A stretch of DNA of 64,000 bases from Cerasicoccus sp. TK19100 (GCF_027257155.1 NZ_JAPWDU010000001.1:496001-560000); one strand, 5' to 3'; counted from the first letter of the stretch, positions 52,330 through 62,537 are shown. Made by a program: numbers and translations. Notes: generated from the sequence alone by a model not told the origin.

Positions 52330-54489
52330 ATGTATAACGATTTACTTAAATTAAGCTGGAGCCACAACGGCTTTGAGCTGTGCTGGAATTTGCATCACGA
52401 CAAAGCTAGTCTCACGCCGGTTGGTGCGACCAAGCCGCTCTGGGCGGGTTCGCTGTTGCCGGGGTTGTGGCTGGTTGATCCAAGTGCTCAGAAGCGCTTT
52501 GTCAAAGCGCGCGCGGTGTCACTTGAGGCGGGCGAGAACCATGATGCTGGTGAGATTGAGCTGGATTTCGATGGGCTGGCCAGTGGTTCTTTGTCGTATG
52601 AATTTACGGGTGATCGCGTTAAGTTGAGCGATCTAAAATTGCGGTGGAAGTCAGCTCCCTGTGCCATTATTTCGATGTATATTGGGGCTAGTGAAATGGG
52701 ACCCGATGAACGCCGTATGGTGCCGAATTTGGAGAAGCCATTCTGGCCGGATTGGCAAGCGACAGGAATTTGTATTCCCTGCGCGAAGACAGGACCCATT
52801 CACAGCTTTGTGCGGCTGTGGGACCTGGGGCACAGTCGCATTGCCTTGGGGAATTACGGGCCGTCGATGGGGACACCTTACGGTGCGGCTTTCCCACGGC
52901 CCATTTTGGCCTGCGGAATGGGTGACGATAATGGTTGGCTGGTCATGGGCAATCTAACGCCGCCCGACGGCGCGATGTGCTTTAAGTCTGCGTCATTTTG
53001 TGGCTGCCTGGAGTATCACTATCGTGAGGATTTGTGGGGTGCCATCGATGAGCCGGTGCGGACTTGGTCAGACTATTTGCAGCTCACTTGGTCGCAGCAT
53101 GCAATCGACGCCTATCATCATTTTTACTATCCGGAGGCGGCTTTAACGCGGCACTCGGAGCACCAGATTTCGATGTGGAACACCTGGGGCGATTTCAAGG
53201 AGGGCATCTTCGATCTGAAGAACACGCCCAGTCGCATCAAGCAATCCTTTGGCGTCGACGTACTCGTCTATGATGACCCGTGGGAAACGATGAGTTCCAG
53301 CGGCGACACGGACTATGAGAAATTCCCTGACTTCGATGAAGCCATCGATAAAACGCAGCAGTTGGGCATGAAGGTTGGTCTGTGGCAATCGGTCGGTTGG
53401 CTCGACCGGCCGGAGGAGTTTGGCCTCGGCAAAGAGGACTTGCTTTGCGGAGTCGATGGCGAGCCGCGCCAGTGCTCTTGGTCGTTCAATCCATACAGTG
53501 ATGCGCCTCGGCATTATGCCCTCGACCCGAGCTCGGAGAACACCCGCCGTTTCCTCATTGAGCGCACGCGCAAGGTGCTGGGCAATTATCCGGCGTCGCT
53601 GTTGAAGTTGGATTTTTACTATGGTTTGCCTGGGCCGGATGTCGCCGTTCCGCGTGATCCCAAATACCGCGGCGAGCAGCTTGGCATTGAGCTTGTGCGG
53701 ATCATTGCCGAAGAGGCGCGCCGGATTCGCCCTGATATTAACATTCTCTGCTACGGTCTGCATCCGCGGATGGGCGAGCTGTCGCAAATGATCGCCTTGG
53801 ACGATCTCGGGGATTCCGCTGGTCGTGAGTCGCATGGGCATGGTCAATGGTGTGTCTGGACGAGTATTATCGGTCGCGGCGGCATCGCGCTAAACGGCTC
53901 CAGTGGCTATCACTGGGCGGCGGAGCGAGATGTCGTCATGAACTCCGCGATCATGGGTGCTCCTGGCGGTATTCTGCCGTACTTCCATGACAATGGTGCC
54001 GAGGTTCCGCATTCGTATTTTCGACCACGTCGCGCTCTGGCCTATTGGTTCCGAAGAACGGTGGGCTGGAAGCCGCTTTGGCTGGACACGCATTTGGGCG
54101 ACTTGGTTCAGGACCCGACGCCCCGCTGCTGGGGGCGGCTGGAAAACTTTGGCGATGGCGATCGTTTAACAGCGCTGGCTCTGCGCAAGGAATCTGAAGG
54201 CTATACCGATGAAGCGATCGCAGGTATCAAGTGGACCGGCAACTGGATCCTCGTTTCTCAGGATGATTTACCGATTCGCGAATCGCGCAAGCTGGCGTGT
54301 ATTCCAATTGGCGATGGTTGCTTGGCCATCACATCCGTAGCACCGACAAAGCTCATCGGCAAATTCGAGCGCGATGGCGTTGATATCGACGAGGCGCTCA
54401 GCCCACAAATGGAGCATGAGTCACTGGTCTTGAAATCGGATGATTCTACTTTCGAAGGTGGCCTGCTGGGCTACCTAATCGAGCGCTGA
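52330..54489 (+). CDS. Divergent GH36-like glycoside hydrolase
   Basis: The 719-residue protein (ATG at 52330) has an N-terminal beta domain of about 270 residues and a TIM-barrel core. The core starts HQISMWNTWGDFKEGIFDLK and includes VDVLVYDDPWE and LLKLDFYYGLPGPD. Asp428 in KLDF is where the GH36/GH31-type nucleophile would be. The region LDDLGDSAGRESHGHG is a candidate acid/base segment. It has no signal peptide. It is far more divergent than the GH36 gene at 33002, and its specificity is open. It is the first gene of a likely operon with the secreted hydrolase downstream. Confidence 0.7.
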   Translation: MYNDLLKLSWSHNGFELCWNLHHDKASLTPVGATKPLWAGSLLPGLWLVDPSAQKRFVKARAVSLEAGENHDAGEIELDFDGLASGSLSYEFTGDRVKLSDLKLRWKSAPCAIISMYIGASEMGPDERRMVPNLEKPFWPDWQATGICIPCAKTGPIHSFVRLWDLGHSRIALGNYGPSMGTPYGAAFPRPILACGMGDDNGWLVMGNLTPPDGAMCFKSASFCGCLEYHYREDLWGAIDEPVRTWSDYLQLTWSQHAIDAYHHFYYPEAALTRHSEHQISMWNTWGDFKEGIFDLKNTPSRIKQSFGVDVLVYDDPWETMSSSGDTDYEKFPDFDEAIDKTQQLGMKVGLWQSVGWLDRPEEFGLGKEDLLCGVDGEPRQCSWSFNPYSDAPRHYALDPSSENTRRFLIERTRKVLGNYPASLLKLDFYYGLPGPDVAVPRDPKYRGEQLGIELVRIIAEEARRIRPDINILCYGLHPRMGELSQMIALDDLGDSAGRESHGHGQWCVWTSIIGRGGIALNGSSGYHWAAERDVVMNSAIMGAPGGILPYFHDNGAEVPHSYFRPRRALAYWFRRTVGWKPLWLDTHLGDLVQDPTPRCWGRLENFGDGDRLTALALRKESEGYTDEAIAGIKWTGNWILVSQDDLPIRESRKLACIPIGDGCLAITSVAPTKLIGKFERDGVDIDEALSPQMEHESLVLKSDDSTFEGGLLGYLIER

Positions 54490-54652
54490 TTTTATGAATG
54501 TTCCCGAACTGGCTCTGTTGGGGCTTTGGTTCTGGCTACGGCCCGAGGTTTGGTCCGGGAGCATTCAGGCGGAGCGTCTGGAGTGATTGAGGCCCTGTGC
54601 CCTAAGGTATCACGCCGCGTTTTCTGCTTATCTCAAACAACCCTACGACACC

Positions 54653-57600
54653 ATGAAAGAATACTGTGATATAACCCCCAAAAGCTGTCTGCGTCTCCTG
54701 GCGGTCAGCGCGTTGGCGGCGACTCCGCTGGCTGCGCAAACCAAAATAGATATCGATCTAAACCGCATCTATTGCGAACAATCTCTTGGCGAGCCATGGC
54801 GGCTTTTCGATGAACAAGACTCCGTTGGCGATCCAATCAATGGAACCGGTACTCAGCCGGTGAGTGAGTGGACCACGAGCTTTTCCAACAAGACTTGGTT
54901 TTATCCGATCTCGGCGATTGTAGACCTCGGCAGTTTGTGCCAGATCGATGCGATTGCCAGTTGGGATGGCGGTGGCCAAACCTTGATTGAAGTTGAGTAC
55001 GGCGAGCCTGGTAATTGGACGATGCTGTGGTCATACACGCAGCCCGTTTACATGGACTGGGTCATTGAAAACGTGGATGTGCAATCACGCTACCTGCGTA
55101 TCACGAACCACGAGGTCAATTATGCTCCAGAAGAGATGGTGGTCTATGGTTCACGCCTGGAGCCATATCAGCCCGAGCCGGCCGAGATTGGCCACATCCC
55201 GCCGACGATGGATCGTCTGATTGCGGTGAATGGTTTTCACAACGATCCACTGGGTCGCTTGCAGGCCGTGGGCTCGCTGCGTGAATATCATAACTGGTAT
55301 TGGAATGACAGCAATACGCTCGATCCGGTCTACGATGGCGACGAACTAAAGTTCAACAAATCTTACACGGGCAATTGGAATTTCGACCGTTTTTATCGCA
55401 ACATCCGCTTATCGGGCATCAGCACGGTAGCTGATATTAAGGGTAGCGTGCCTTGGATTGTCGAAGGTGGCGATTCGGACCACAAGCCGATGCCGCCGAG
55501 TGAGAATCGCGATGCGCTGGACCCGGCTTCTTATGTCGAGCACGCGCGGTTCCTGTATCAGTTTGCTGCGCGCTATGGTAGTGTTGCGGTGGACCCGGCA
55601 ACGCTGACTTTGCATTCGTCGGAGCCCGCGATTACTGGCGCTGGGACGGTTCGCTGGATGGAAAGCTGGAACGAGCAAGACAAGTGGTGGCGCGGCCGCG
55701 AAGGCTATTTTTCCGCCAAGGAATATGCGGCCATGGCTAGCGCGGACATCGATGGACACCTGGGCACTCTTGGTGCTGGGGTGGGCATTCATACTGCCGA
55801 TCCCAACATGAAATTCGCCATGAGCGGAACCGCTCTGTTGGACTTGGATTACCTGAAAACCATCAAGCAGTGGTGCGACGTGAACCGCAATGGAGACTTC
55901 CCGTTCGATGCGATTAACTTCCACCATTATTGCAACGACAATGGTGGACAGGGTGAGTCGACTATCGGCGTCAGCCCCGAGGCCGATGGCCTGCGCGAGC
56001 GCTTGGAAGTATTTGCCGAATACCGGAATCGCTATCTGCCGGGTGTCGAAATCTGGCTCAGCGAGTTTGGCTACGATACTTACCAGCAGTCGGTTCAGCG
56101 TGCGCCGGCGATTGGCTCGATGGACGGCTATGAAGTGCAGGCAGCGTGGATTCTCCGTTCCTTCCTGGCCTTGTCGGCGGCTGGCATTGACCGCGCACAT
56201 CTTTACATGACGCGTGACGCCACGAGCCTTCCGTTGGCCAGTAAATATGCGACGTCCGGCTTGCTTGAAAGGGATGCGAACAACCAGTTCGTGCCCAAGC
56301 TTTCCTGGTTCTACACCTATACGCTGAAGCGCCGTCTGACGAATCTCTACTTCGAAAGTGAGCAGGACTCCGGTCAGTCTGATGTGATGATCTACCGCTT
56401 CGCCGATGCAATGGGCGATGTGCGTGCGATTGCCGTTTGGTGCCCGACGAGCGAGGATAAAACGGTCAGCAACTACTCGCTGGATTTGGATGGCTTGGCC
56501 ACGACGGCAACGCTGGTTGAGTTTGCGGATAACTCGACCTCCGGCATCGAGACCGCGCTGATCATTAGCAATGACGCCGTGACGATCGATGTATCCGAAA
56601 CGCCGGTGCTGGTCATGCTGGATGATCCCGAGATGGGACTCGGTCCGGATCAGTTGATTCCACTCACCACCGCTAACGTTGTCAATGAAGATGGCTTCGG
56701 TGACGCCACGCTTATCGCCGACGAGCAGGCAACTGCGGTTGGCGCAGAAATGGGAACCGGCGGTTCACCAACGACGAGTTGGAATCCCGGCTGGGGTTCA
56801 TCGGTCACTTGGCCCAATAGCGTTTATATCGACCTCGGTGAGGTGACGCCCGTGACCTATGTCTACTTGTATGATTCCAGTAGCTCCGGCACGGTGGAAA
56901 TCTCTGTGGGCGAGCCGGGTAACTGGGAACCGCTCACCACGGATGGACTGACGGAATACAACGTCTGGATACCCATCGCGATCATGCGGGAGACGCGCTA
57001 TGTGCGCATTACCAAGCACTCGCAATCAGCAAATTTCAACGAGATCGCCTTGTTTACCAATGACTCGTTGCCGCCGCTGGATGGCCCGGAGTTCGACACT
57101 CAACTGGAACCGCAATTCACCAATGTCGAAGTCGGCGCAAGTGGAAGCCCGGCTGGCAGCTTTGCCGAGAATGAGGGGCAATTCGTTGTTGAAGGCAGTG
57201 GCGTGATTGCGACTTGGCGCGCTTGGGATACCTTCCACTACGGCTACATGTCGGCGACCGGAGACTTTGATTTCTCCACTCGCGTTGATAGTTTGACGCC
57301 GGCGACTTCCGGCTCGACGGCCTTCCTGATGGCACGTGAATCTCTGGATGACGACGTGCCGTTTGTGTCGACTTCGGTCGGTGGAACCTTGGCCGCGGTG
57401 TCGCAGTTTAACCGTTCGACTACCGGCCAAAAGCCGACCGAAGTGCGCAGCCCCTGGGCGGCGACGAAGAACTGGCTGCGGCTTGAGCGTGTGGGTAACG
57501 TGTTTAACAGCTACTACTCCACTGACGGTGTCAGCTGGACATTGGTCAACTCGACCACCGAAGCGCTGCCGAGCACGGTTTACTTGGGTTTTGGCGCTGC

Positions 57601-57670
57601 GAGTGGTAACACGACCTCACTGGCGACCGCGGTATTCGAAGACACGGAGCTGGTCGGAACCGTCGAGTGA
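54653..57670 (+). CDS. Secreted clan-GH-A-like hydrolase with discoidin and lectin-like domains
   Basis: The 1005-residue product has a signal peptide (LRLLAVSALAATPLAA). It begins with an F5/8 type C-like domain (about 30-170) and then a TIM-barrel core. Glu341 in WNEQDKWW and Glu471 in IWLSEFGYDT are spaced like the acid/base and nucleophile of clan GH-A. A second discoidin-like domain (about 690-800) and a DUF1349-like lectin domain (LRLERVGNVFNSYYSTDG) close the protein. The start at 54653 is chosen for the signal peptide. The exact GH family is not clear to me. It converges on the GH78 gene. Confidence 0.7.
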   Translation: MKEYCDITPKSCLRLLAVSALAATPLAAQTKIDIDLNRIYCEQSLGEPWRLFDEQDSVGDPINGTGTQPVSEWTTSFSNKTWFYPISAIVDLGSLCQIDAIASWDGGGQTLIEVEYGEPGNWTMLWSYTQPVYMDWVIENVDVQSRYLRITNHEVNYAPEEMVVYGSRLEPYQPEPAEIGHIPPTMDRLIAVNGFHNDPLGRLQAVGSLREYHNWYWNDSNTLDPVYDGDELKFNKSYTGNWNFDRFYRNIRLSGISTVADIKGSVPWIVEGGDSDHKPMPPSENRDALDPASYVEHARFLYQFAARYGSVAVDPATLTLHSSEPAITGAGTVRWMESWNEQDKWWRGREGYFSAKEYAAMASADIDGHLGTLGAGVGIHTADPNMKFAMSGTALLDLDYLKTIKQWCDVNRNGDFPFDAINFHHYCNDNGGQGESTIGVSPEADGLRERLEVFAEYRNRYLPGVEIWLSEFGYDTYQQSVQRAPAIGSMDGYEVQAAWILRSFLALSAAGIDRAHLYMTRDATSLPLASKYATSGLLERDANNQFVPKLSWFYTYTLKRRLTNLYFESEQDSGQSDVMIYRFADAMGDVRAIAVWCPTSEDKTVSNYSLDLDGLATTATLVEFADNSTSGIETALIISNDAVTIDVSETPVLVMLDDPEMGLGPDQLIPLTTANVVNEDGFGDATLIADEQATAVGAEMGTGGSPTTSWNPGWGSSVTWPNSVYIDLGEVTPVTYVYLYDSSSSGTVEISVGEPGNWEPLTTDGLTEYNVWIPIAIMRETRYVRITKHSQSANFNEIALFTNDSLPPLDGPEFDTQLEPQFTNVEVGASGSPAGSFAENEGQFVVEGSGVIATWRAWDTFHYGYMSATGDFDFSTRVDSLTPATSGSTAFLMARESLDDDVPFVSTSVGGTLAAVSQFNRSTTGQKPTEVRSPWAATKNWLRLERVGNVFNSYYSTDGVSWTLVNSTTEALPSTVYLGFGAASGNTTSLATAVFEDTELVGTVE

Positions 57671-57705
57671 CGTGCGCTGGATTTAAGTGTTAGTATTGAA
57701 AAAGC

Positions 57706-57744
57706 AGAGGCTCAGTCGATTCGACTGAGCCTCTTTTATTTTTT
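57706..57744. terminator. Bidirectional Rho-independent terminator
   Basis: AGAGGCTCAGTCG (57706-57718) and its perfect complement (57722-57734) form a 13-bp stem with a three-base loop. T-rich tracts lie on both outward sides (TTTTATTTTTT to the right; A run to the left). It serves the convergent clan-GH-A-like and GH78 genes. Confidence 0.95.
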
Positions 57745-57760
57745 GGATATGTTGCTGGAA

Positions 57761-59962
57761 TTAATTCTGGGCGGGCTGGCTTTCGCCGCATAGTCGGAAG
57801 TTGTAGCCCTCGGGCGTGAGGAACCACGCGGGTAGAGCGGCCCAAGGGTGGCAGCGAGTATCTTGAGGGCTGCCTTCAAAGGTTTCCCACCAGGTGGTAG
57901 TGGCCGGGTCGTCGCTCATGCCGGACCAAGCGTCCTGAATGAGCGGCATGACCTGATCTTCGAAGCCAGTGATCATGAGGGCCTCCGCGAAGTAAACCCA
58001 GAAATACGGCGTGCACTGGCAAATACCGGGGTCTTTGCGATCACGGATGAGGCGCTGCATCAATCCGCGTGCATCATCACCGCTAACGATGCCAGACAGG
58101 ATCGCGAGGATTTGCGACTGTGCGCTCCAGCCAACGAGCGTCCGTTTCTCGTCGTGGAGGCAGTCGGCAAAATACTCAGTTTCCGGATTGTAAAACAGCT
58201 CGTGGCAACGACTGCGCAGGCGATCGCTATCGAGGATATTGGTGTCCAGGTTGTGCTTGTAGTCGACCGCTGCGGCCGACGCGTAGAATGCGTCCAGCGC
58301 AATCGCCAGAAACGCATTCAGGCCCAGTTGACTCCGCGACCGCTCAAAGCCCGGATGCGAGAATGGGTGCCACAGGCCAGGGTGGTCGATGAAGGTGATT
58401 TGAAAACGACCGCCGTCGTAATTTTCGATAGCGACTGGGTCGGCTTCGACAATGCCGGACTCTGCCATCTCGTTTTGATACCACATTAGCGTCTTCTCAA
58501 AGATTGGCAGCGCCTTGCGGACGACATCCAGGCGGTCCGGCTGCGCGCGGCGAAATACGTCCACCGACCAGACGTAGATCAGGCAGAAATCGAGCAGAAA
58601 GTGTGGTGGGTTGAGGCTTGAGAAAACCGCGGACGGCATGAGCCCGTTGTCGCACTGTGTTTTGCCAGCGACGTCGAGGAGGTGCTCGAAAAAGCTCGGC
58701 TCATTGTAGAGCTTGGTCAGCCAGAGTGCATTCCACAAGCCGTCGGCAATGAACAGGGCTTGCTCGCGCGTCGGGCAGTCCACGGATGTGTCCTGCGTCG
58801 AAACTTGGATCGTGCGCAGGCTGACATCCCACAGGCGTTGCAGCTTGGGATCGTCAGACTGAAAATTGACGGCTGGTTGAATGTCTGACTCACGTCGCCA
58901 AACGCCGAATGTTTTCAGATGTATCGGCTGCTTGTCGGGACGCAATACAATCAACAAATAGCGAAAGCCATTGTAGTTGAGCGTGCGAAACTCACTGCAG
59001 TTCTGCGATGCGAAAAACCGTGTCGCATACTCGGCATTGCTGCGGAAGCACCAGGGGCGGCCATCGCGAAGCAGCTCTGCGCCATAGTGGTCGACGATGC
59101 CGCTGGCGGCTTCGATGGTGAACTCCGTTTGGCCGACCATTTCCTCGCCCAAATCGAAGAGCAGGGCCAGCCCTCCTTGCTCCGGGCTCGCGGTTATGCC
59201 TGTGCCTTCACTCCACTGAGCCTGTAGGTCTGCATGTGGAATTAACTCCCATGGCTCTTCGTCAAGCAGCTTGGAAAGTTGACCTTCGCCTTCTTCAGCG
59301 ATTGGCGCATCGACGGATACTTTTGCGGCAGCAATCAGCTTTTGTGCTGGTGCCGAGTGCTCACGCAGTGCGGGCGTCATGCGCGGTGTGAGGGTGGTGC
59401 CGGGACGCTCGACGGGGATGGCGTTCTGCCAGGCGGTATCGTCAAAGCCAGGCTGTTCCCAGCCGGTTGGGTGCTGCGAAGCGTCAAACTGCTCCATCCA
59501 TGACGTAGCCCAAGTGCGTCGCAGTTTGGTGTGCTGCCAGCCGCCTTGCGCGAGGTAGCGCCATTGATTCGGTGCGATGTCGATGGCCTGCCACTGGCCC
59601 GCGCGTTCTCCGATCAGGCGAGTCCACAAGGCGGGCGGAGCAAAGGGATGGCTCTGCGTGGGCACGCCGTAATGATAAACGATGACTGCGAGCGTTAGTC
59701 GGCCTTCGCTGTCAGCTTGGATTGCGTGACCATCGACGGTGTTGTCTGGCCAAGGAGTTGGGCAAGGGCCTTGGCCGATGTATTTTCCATTAGCCCAAAG
59801 GTAGTAGCGCGTCTGCGCCGCGATGTGTAGCGCTAGTGATTCGAACTCGCTGAGATTTTTAATCTCCGTGCGAAAGAGAATGGTTTGGTTTGGGTGTTCT
59901 TTTTCGGCCCAGCACCAATTGGCAGTTGCGGGCAGAGGAAGATGATGAAGCGCGTGTTTCAT
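57761..59962 (-). CDS. GH78-type alpha-L-rhamnosidase-like protein
   Basis: The 734-residue protein (ATG at 59962) has an N-terminal beta region with a jelly roll and an (alpha/alpha)6 barrel. DTSVDCPTREQALF matches the GH78 signature DCP.R, with Glu400 in the general-acid position. TTTWWETFEGSPQDTRCHPW matches the second catalytic region before HaWs..P. No signal peptide is seen, so action is cytoplasmic, on imported oligosaccharides. It follows the GH94 gene by 49 bases on the same strand, presumably in one operon. Substrate is assumed rhamnose-linked by family only. Confidence 0.85.
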   Translation of the reverse strand: MKHALHHLPLPATANWCWAEKEHPNQTILFRTEIKNLSEFESLALHIAAQTRYYLWANGKYIGQGPCPTPWPDNTVDGHAIQADSEGRLTLAVIVYHYGVPTQSHPFAPPALWTRLIGERAGQWQAIDIAPNQWRYLAQGGWQHTKLRRTWATSWMEQFDASQHPTGWEQPGFDDTAWQNAIPVERPGTTLTPRMTPALREHSAPAQKLIAAAKVSVDAPIAEEGEGQLSKLLDEEPWELIPHADLQAQWSEGTGITASPEQGGLALLFDLGEEMVGQTEFTIEAASGIVDHYGAELLRDGRPWCFRSNAEYATRFFASQNCSEFRTLNYNGFRYLLIVLRPDKQPIHLKTFGVWRRESDIQPAVNFQSDDPKLQRLWDVSLRTIQVSTQDTSVDCPTREQALFIADGLWNALWLTKLYNEPSFFEHLLDVAGKTQCDNGLMPSAVFSSLNPPHFLLDFCLIYVWSVDVFRRAQPDRLDVVRKALPIFEKTLMWYQNEMAESGIVEADPVAIENYDGGRFQITFIDHPGLWHPFSHPGFERSRSQLGLNAFLAIALDAFYASAAAVDYKHNLDTNILDSDRLRSRCHELFYNPETEYFADCLHDEKRTLVGWSAQSQILAILSGIVSGDDARGLMQRLIRDRKDPGICQCTPYFWVYFAEALMITGFEDQVMPLIQDAWSGMSDDPATTTWWETFEGSPQDTRCHPWAALPAWFLTPEGYNFRLCGESQPAQN

Positions 59963-60011
59963 TGGCTTATTGAAAAGGGGAGCGTTGCTTTCTGCGATGA
60001 ATGCGGTTGGT

Positions 60012-62336
60012 TTAGAACGTGATGTGCAGCGTGTTTTCTGTCTCGGTCCAATCGTCCGGTTGTAGCGGTTCGGATGTAATGGGTTTTCCATTGAGCGTGC
60101 GCGAGGGCGTACCGGTGCGTTGCCATTCGATATGTAAAGTCTTACCGCGAATCGTCCGCTTCAGACTGGCATGATCCCAAGTGTCCACCGGTAGATCACT
60201 CGCCACTTCGAGGCCGTTCATGGTGGCGACGACGCCCATTATGCCCTCAATCGCGGAGCGGAAAGCCCAGCCTGCCGTGCCCGAACGCCATGAGAAATGC
60301 GAACGGCCTGAAATGCCTCCGGACTCCGGTGCACAGTAGGAGTTCGTTAATGAATATGGCTCCTGGCGGGAGATCGCGGGTGGGTTGAGCGGGTTGATTG
60401 GGAAGATGCTTTCGAGTGCCTCAAGGGCGCGCGCACGCTGACCGGCCAGACAGAGCGCATACGTCATGAACATGGTGCCATGGCAGTAGTTGCCACCGTT
60501 CTCAAGGCGCCCGGGTTGCGTGGCGCTGAGGAGACCAATGCTGGGGTTGAACTTTTGGTAGGGCGGCGTTAGCAGCCGGAATCCGTGAACGGTTTTCAGG
60601 TGTTTTTCTACGGCTTCAATGAGCTCGCTTTGCTGCTCGTCCGTGGCGATACCGGAGATGATGCTCCATGCTTGCGGGAGCAGGTAGATGCTACCTTCCT
60701 GGCATTCGGGTGAGCCGACGAAATCGCCATCGTCGGTGATCGCGCGGGAAAACCATTGCCCGTTCCAAGCGGTTTTGCGAACAATGGATACCAGCTCATC
60801 AATGCGGTCGGTGAAGGTTTGGACGTCTCCGGGTTGGTTATAGTGGTTGGCGATTTCGACCATCTTGCGCAGTGCGCCAATCAGCGCCATCGTGGTCCAT
60901 ACGCTTTGGCCTTTGCCGCCCTTGCCAATGCCAGTCAGGCGGTCATTCCAGTCGCCATAGGGCATGAGACAAAGGCCATGCTCGCCACGAGATTTCCAAA
61001 GGTAATTGACGCCGCGGCAAAGGTGCTCATACAGCGTCCCGCTCTCTTCTGATTCGAAAAACGGGGCGACGTAATCGAGGGTGGGGAGATCGCCGGTTTC
61101 GGCCAGGTAGGCGTAGGTTGAGAAGATCAGCCACACGCCGCCATCGTTGTAGGCGTCGCGGTCCACGGGGCCCCAACTGCGTACGGTGCGGCCGTCGCTG
61201 AATTGATGGGGCAGGCAGTCGAGGATCATTTGGCGCGAGCGCTGAGCGTCGAGCAGTGTGAAGGCCCAGGCATCCTGGTTGCTGTCGCGGAAGCCCTTGC
61301 CCCAGCCGCGGTTCCACTGGGCGCAGTAGTTGAGCTGGTGCTTGATCCAGGTGTTGATGTATAGGTCGAAACTCGCGTCGGGCGTTTTGACTTCGACTTG
61401 GCTATAGAGCTTTTTCAGTGCCTTTTGTTGGCTCTGCTCGTTGCGATGAATATATTGCGTTGTGGACTCCGGATGCGTCGTGAGATCGACACCGGGGAAG
61501 TGCGGCAAACCAAGCGTGATGAGGAGGTATTGTTTGCCCTTGGCGTCCAAATTGCAGTCGACATAGCCTGACAGGATTGGCTGCTCGACGGGAGTCAGGG
61601 TCTCCGGCCAGTCTTCAAGTAGTGCTTCCGGTCGGGCGAGAGAGCCGTAGATGCCCGTAAAGTCCGTGGCATTGAAGGCATGGCCATCGAAGGGCTGGTC
61701 GCACTCAAGAAACGCAGCGTGAGAGCGATCATCCGCGCTGATGTTTTCCATGATCAGTCGGCGATCATTGAGGCAGGTCTGGTGGACATAGCGGTCTGTC
61801 GAGCTAAACTTACTACCGCCGGGTTTCAGATTTAGTTCGGTTACAAAGACGATACGCCAAGGGCTTGCCTGGTCGGTCAGGTTTTCGATCTCGAGCTCGA
61901 AGTAAGTCTGAGGCAGTGTTTCGTCGACCGTCTGCTTGATGCGAATACAGAGGCCATGCTGCTGCAGGGAGGTGGTGTTATAGTTGAGGCCAACGCGGTA
62001 TTGGTAGCTCTCGATCGTCTTGTCACCAACGGGTGCGAAGGTGGGAGAGAAGAGGGCACCGGTGCGCAGGTTTTTCAGGTAAATGTATTGCGCGCCAGTC
62101 CAATTTAAGAGCACGATCCGTCCATCGTTATAGCGCTTGTAGCTGATGCCCCCACTGGCTTGCGTTGGCTGTGTATTGAAGGTCTTATTCCAGAGGATGT
62201 TTTTCCAGGGACGGGGCGCAAACGGCGTCTGCAGAATGAATTCATTCGATTCCAGGTCGAATTCTCCCCATGGTGGTGTGGGGATTGTCGAATGGGGCTG
62301 CGCGCTTACTGGCTCGGGAGCGGTTAAATGACTCAT
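60012..62336 (-). CDS. GH94-type glycoside phosphorylase
   Basis: Members split beta-glycosides using phosphate, releasing a sugar 1-phosphate. The 775-residue protein (ATG at 62336, 12 codons inside the open frame) has GFRDSNQDAWAF, typical of GH94, and the catalytic-Asp motif GDWNDRLTG (last Asp at 465), followed by GKGGKGQSVW. No signal peptide is present. It is first in an operon with the GH78 gene. A LacI-type site lies 22-31 bases upstream of the start. Known specificities in the family (cellobiose, chitobiose, laminaribiose) differ by small changes, so the donor is not assignable. Confidence 0.88.
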   Translation of the reverse strand: MSHLTAPEPVSAQPHSTIPTPPWGEFDLESNEFILQTPFAPRPWKNILWNKTFNTQPTQASGGISYKRYNDGRIVLLNWTGAQYIYLKNLRTGALFSPTFAPVGDKTIESYQYRVGLNYNTTSLQQHGLCIRIKQTVDETLPQTYFELEIENLTDQASPWRIVFVTELNLKPGGSKFSSTDRYVHQTCLNDRRLIMENISADDRSHAAFLECDQPFDGHAFNATDFTGIYGSLARPEALLEDWPETLTPVEQPILSGYVDCNLDAKGKQYLLITLGLPHFPGVDLTTHPESTTQYIHRNEQSQQKALKKLYSQVEVKTPDASFDLYINTWIKHQLNYCAQWNRGWGKGFRDSNQDAWAFTLLDAQRSRQMILDCLPHQFSDGRTVRSWGPVDRDAYNDGGVWLIFSTYAYLAETGDLPTLDYVAPFFESEESGTLYEHLCRGVNYLWKSRGEHGLCLMPYGDWNDRLTGIGKGGKGQSVWTTMALIGALRKMVEIANHYNQPGDVQTFTDRIDELVSIVRKTAWNGQWFSRAITDDGDFVGSPECQEGSIYLLPQAWSIISGIATDEQQSELIEAVEKHLKTVHGFRLLTPPYQKFNPSIGLLSATQPGRLENGGNYCHGTMFMTYALCLAGQRARALEALESIFPINPLNPPAISRQEPYSLTNSYCAPESGGISGRSHFSWRSGTAGWAFRSAIEGIMGVVATMNGLEVASDLPVDTWDHASLKRTIRGKTLHIEWQRTGTPSRTLNGKPITSEPLQPDDWTETENTLHITF

Positions 62337-62357
62337 GGTGTAAAACTTTATAAAACT

Positions 62358-62367
62358 ATAACGTTTT
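62358..62367. promoter_or_regulatory. Candidate LacI-family operator, GH94 promoter
   Basis: ATAACGTTTT; the surrounding 13-mer is identical to that at 52113-52125. It lies 22 bases from the GH94 start codon on the opposite side of the divergent interval to the LacI gene. Confidence 0.65.
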
Positions 62368-62524
62368 AACAATGAAAAAACATCTTTTCACGTGATTATT
62401 GCTCAGCGCATCCCGAGCGAAGGGGAGTCTTTATTGCGCAAGGGTATTGGTAAGCTGCGGAATATGTCTTGCTGAACTTACCAGCAGCGCATTTTCGTTG
62501 TTGGCTTGTTGTATAAAAAACCGG

Positions 62525-62534
62525 TAACGTTTTA
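62525..62534. promoter_or_regulatory. Candidate LacI-family operator, own promoter
   Basis: TAACGTTTTA, ending three bases before the LacI-family gene's ATG at 62538. A repressor here would block its own expression. Confidence 0.6.
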
Positions 62535-62537
62535 TGC

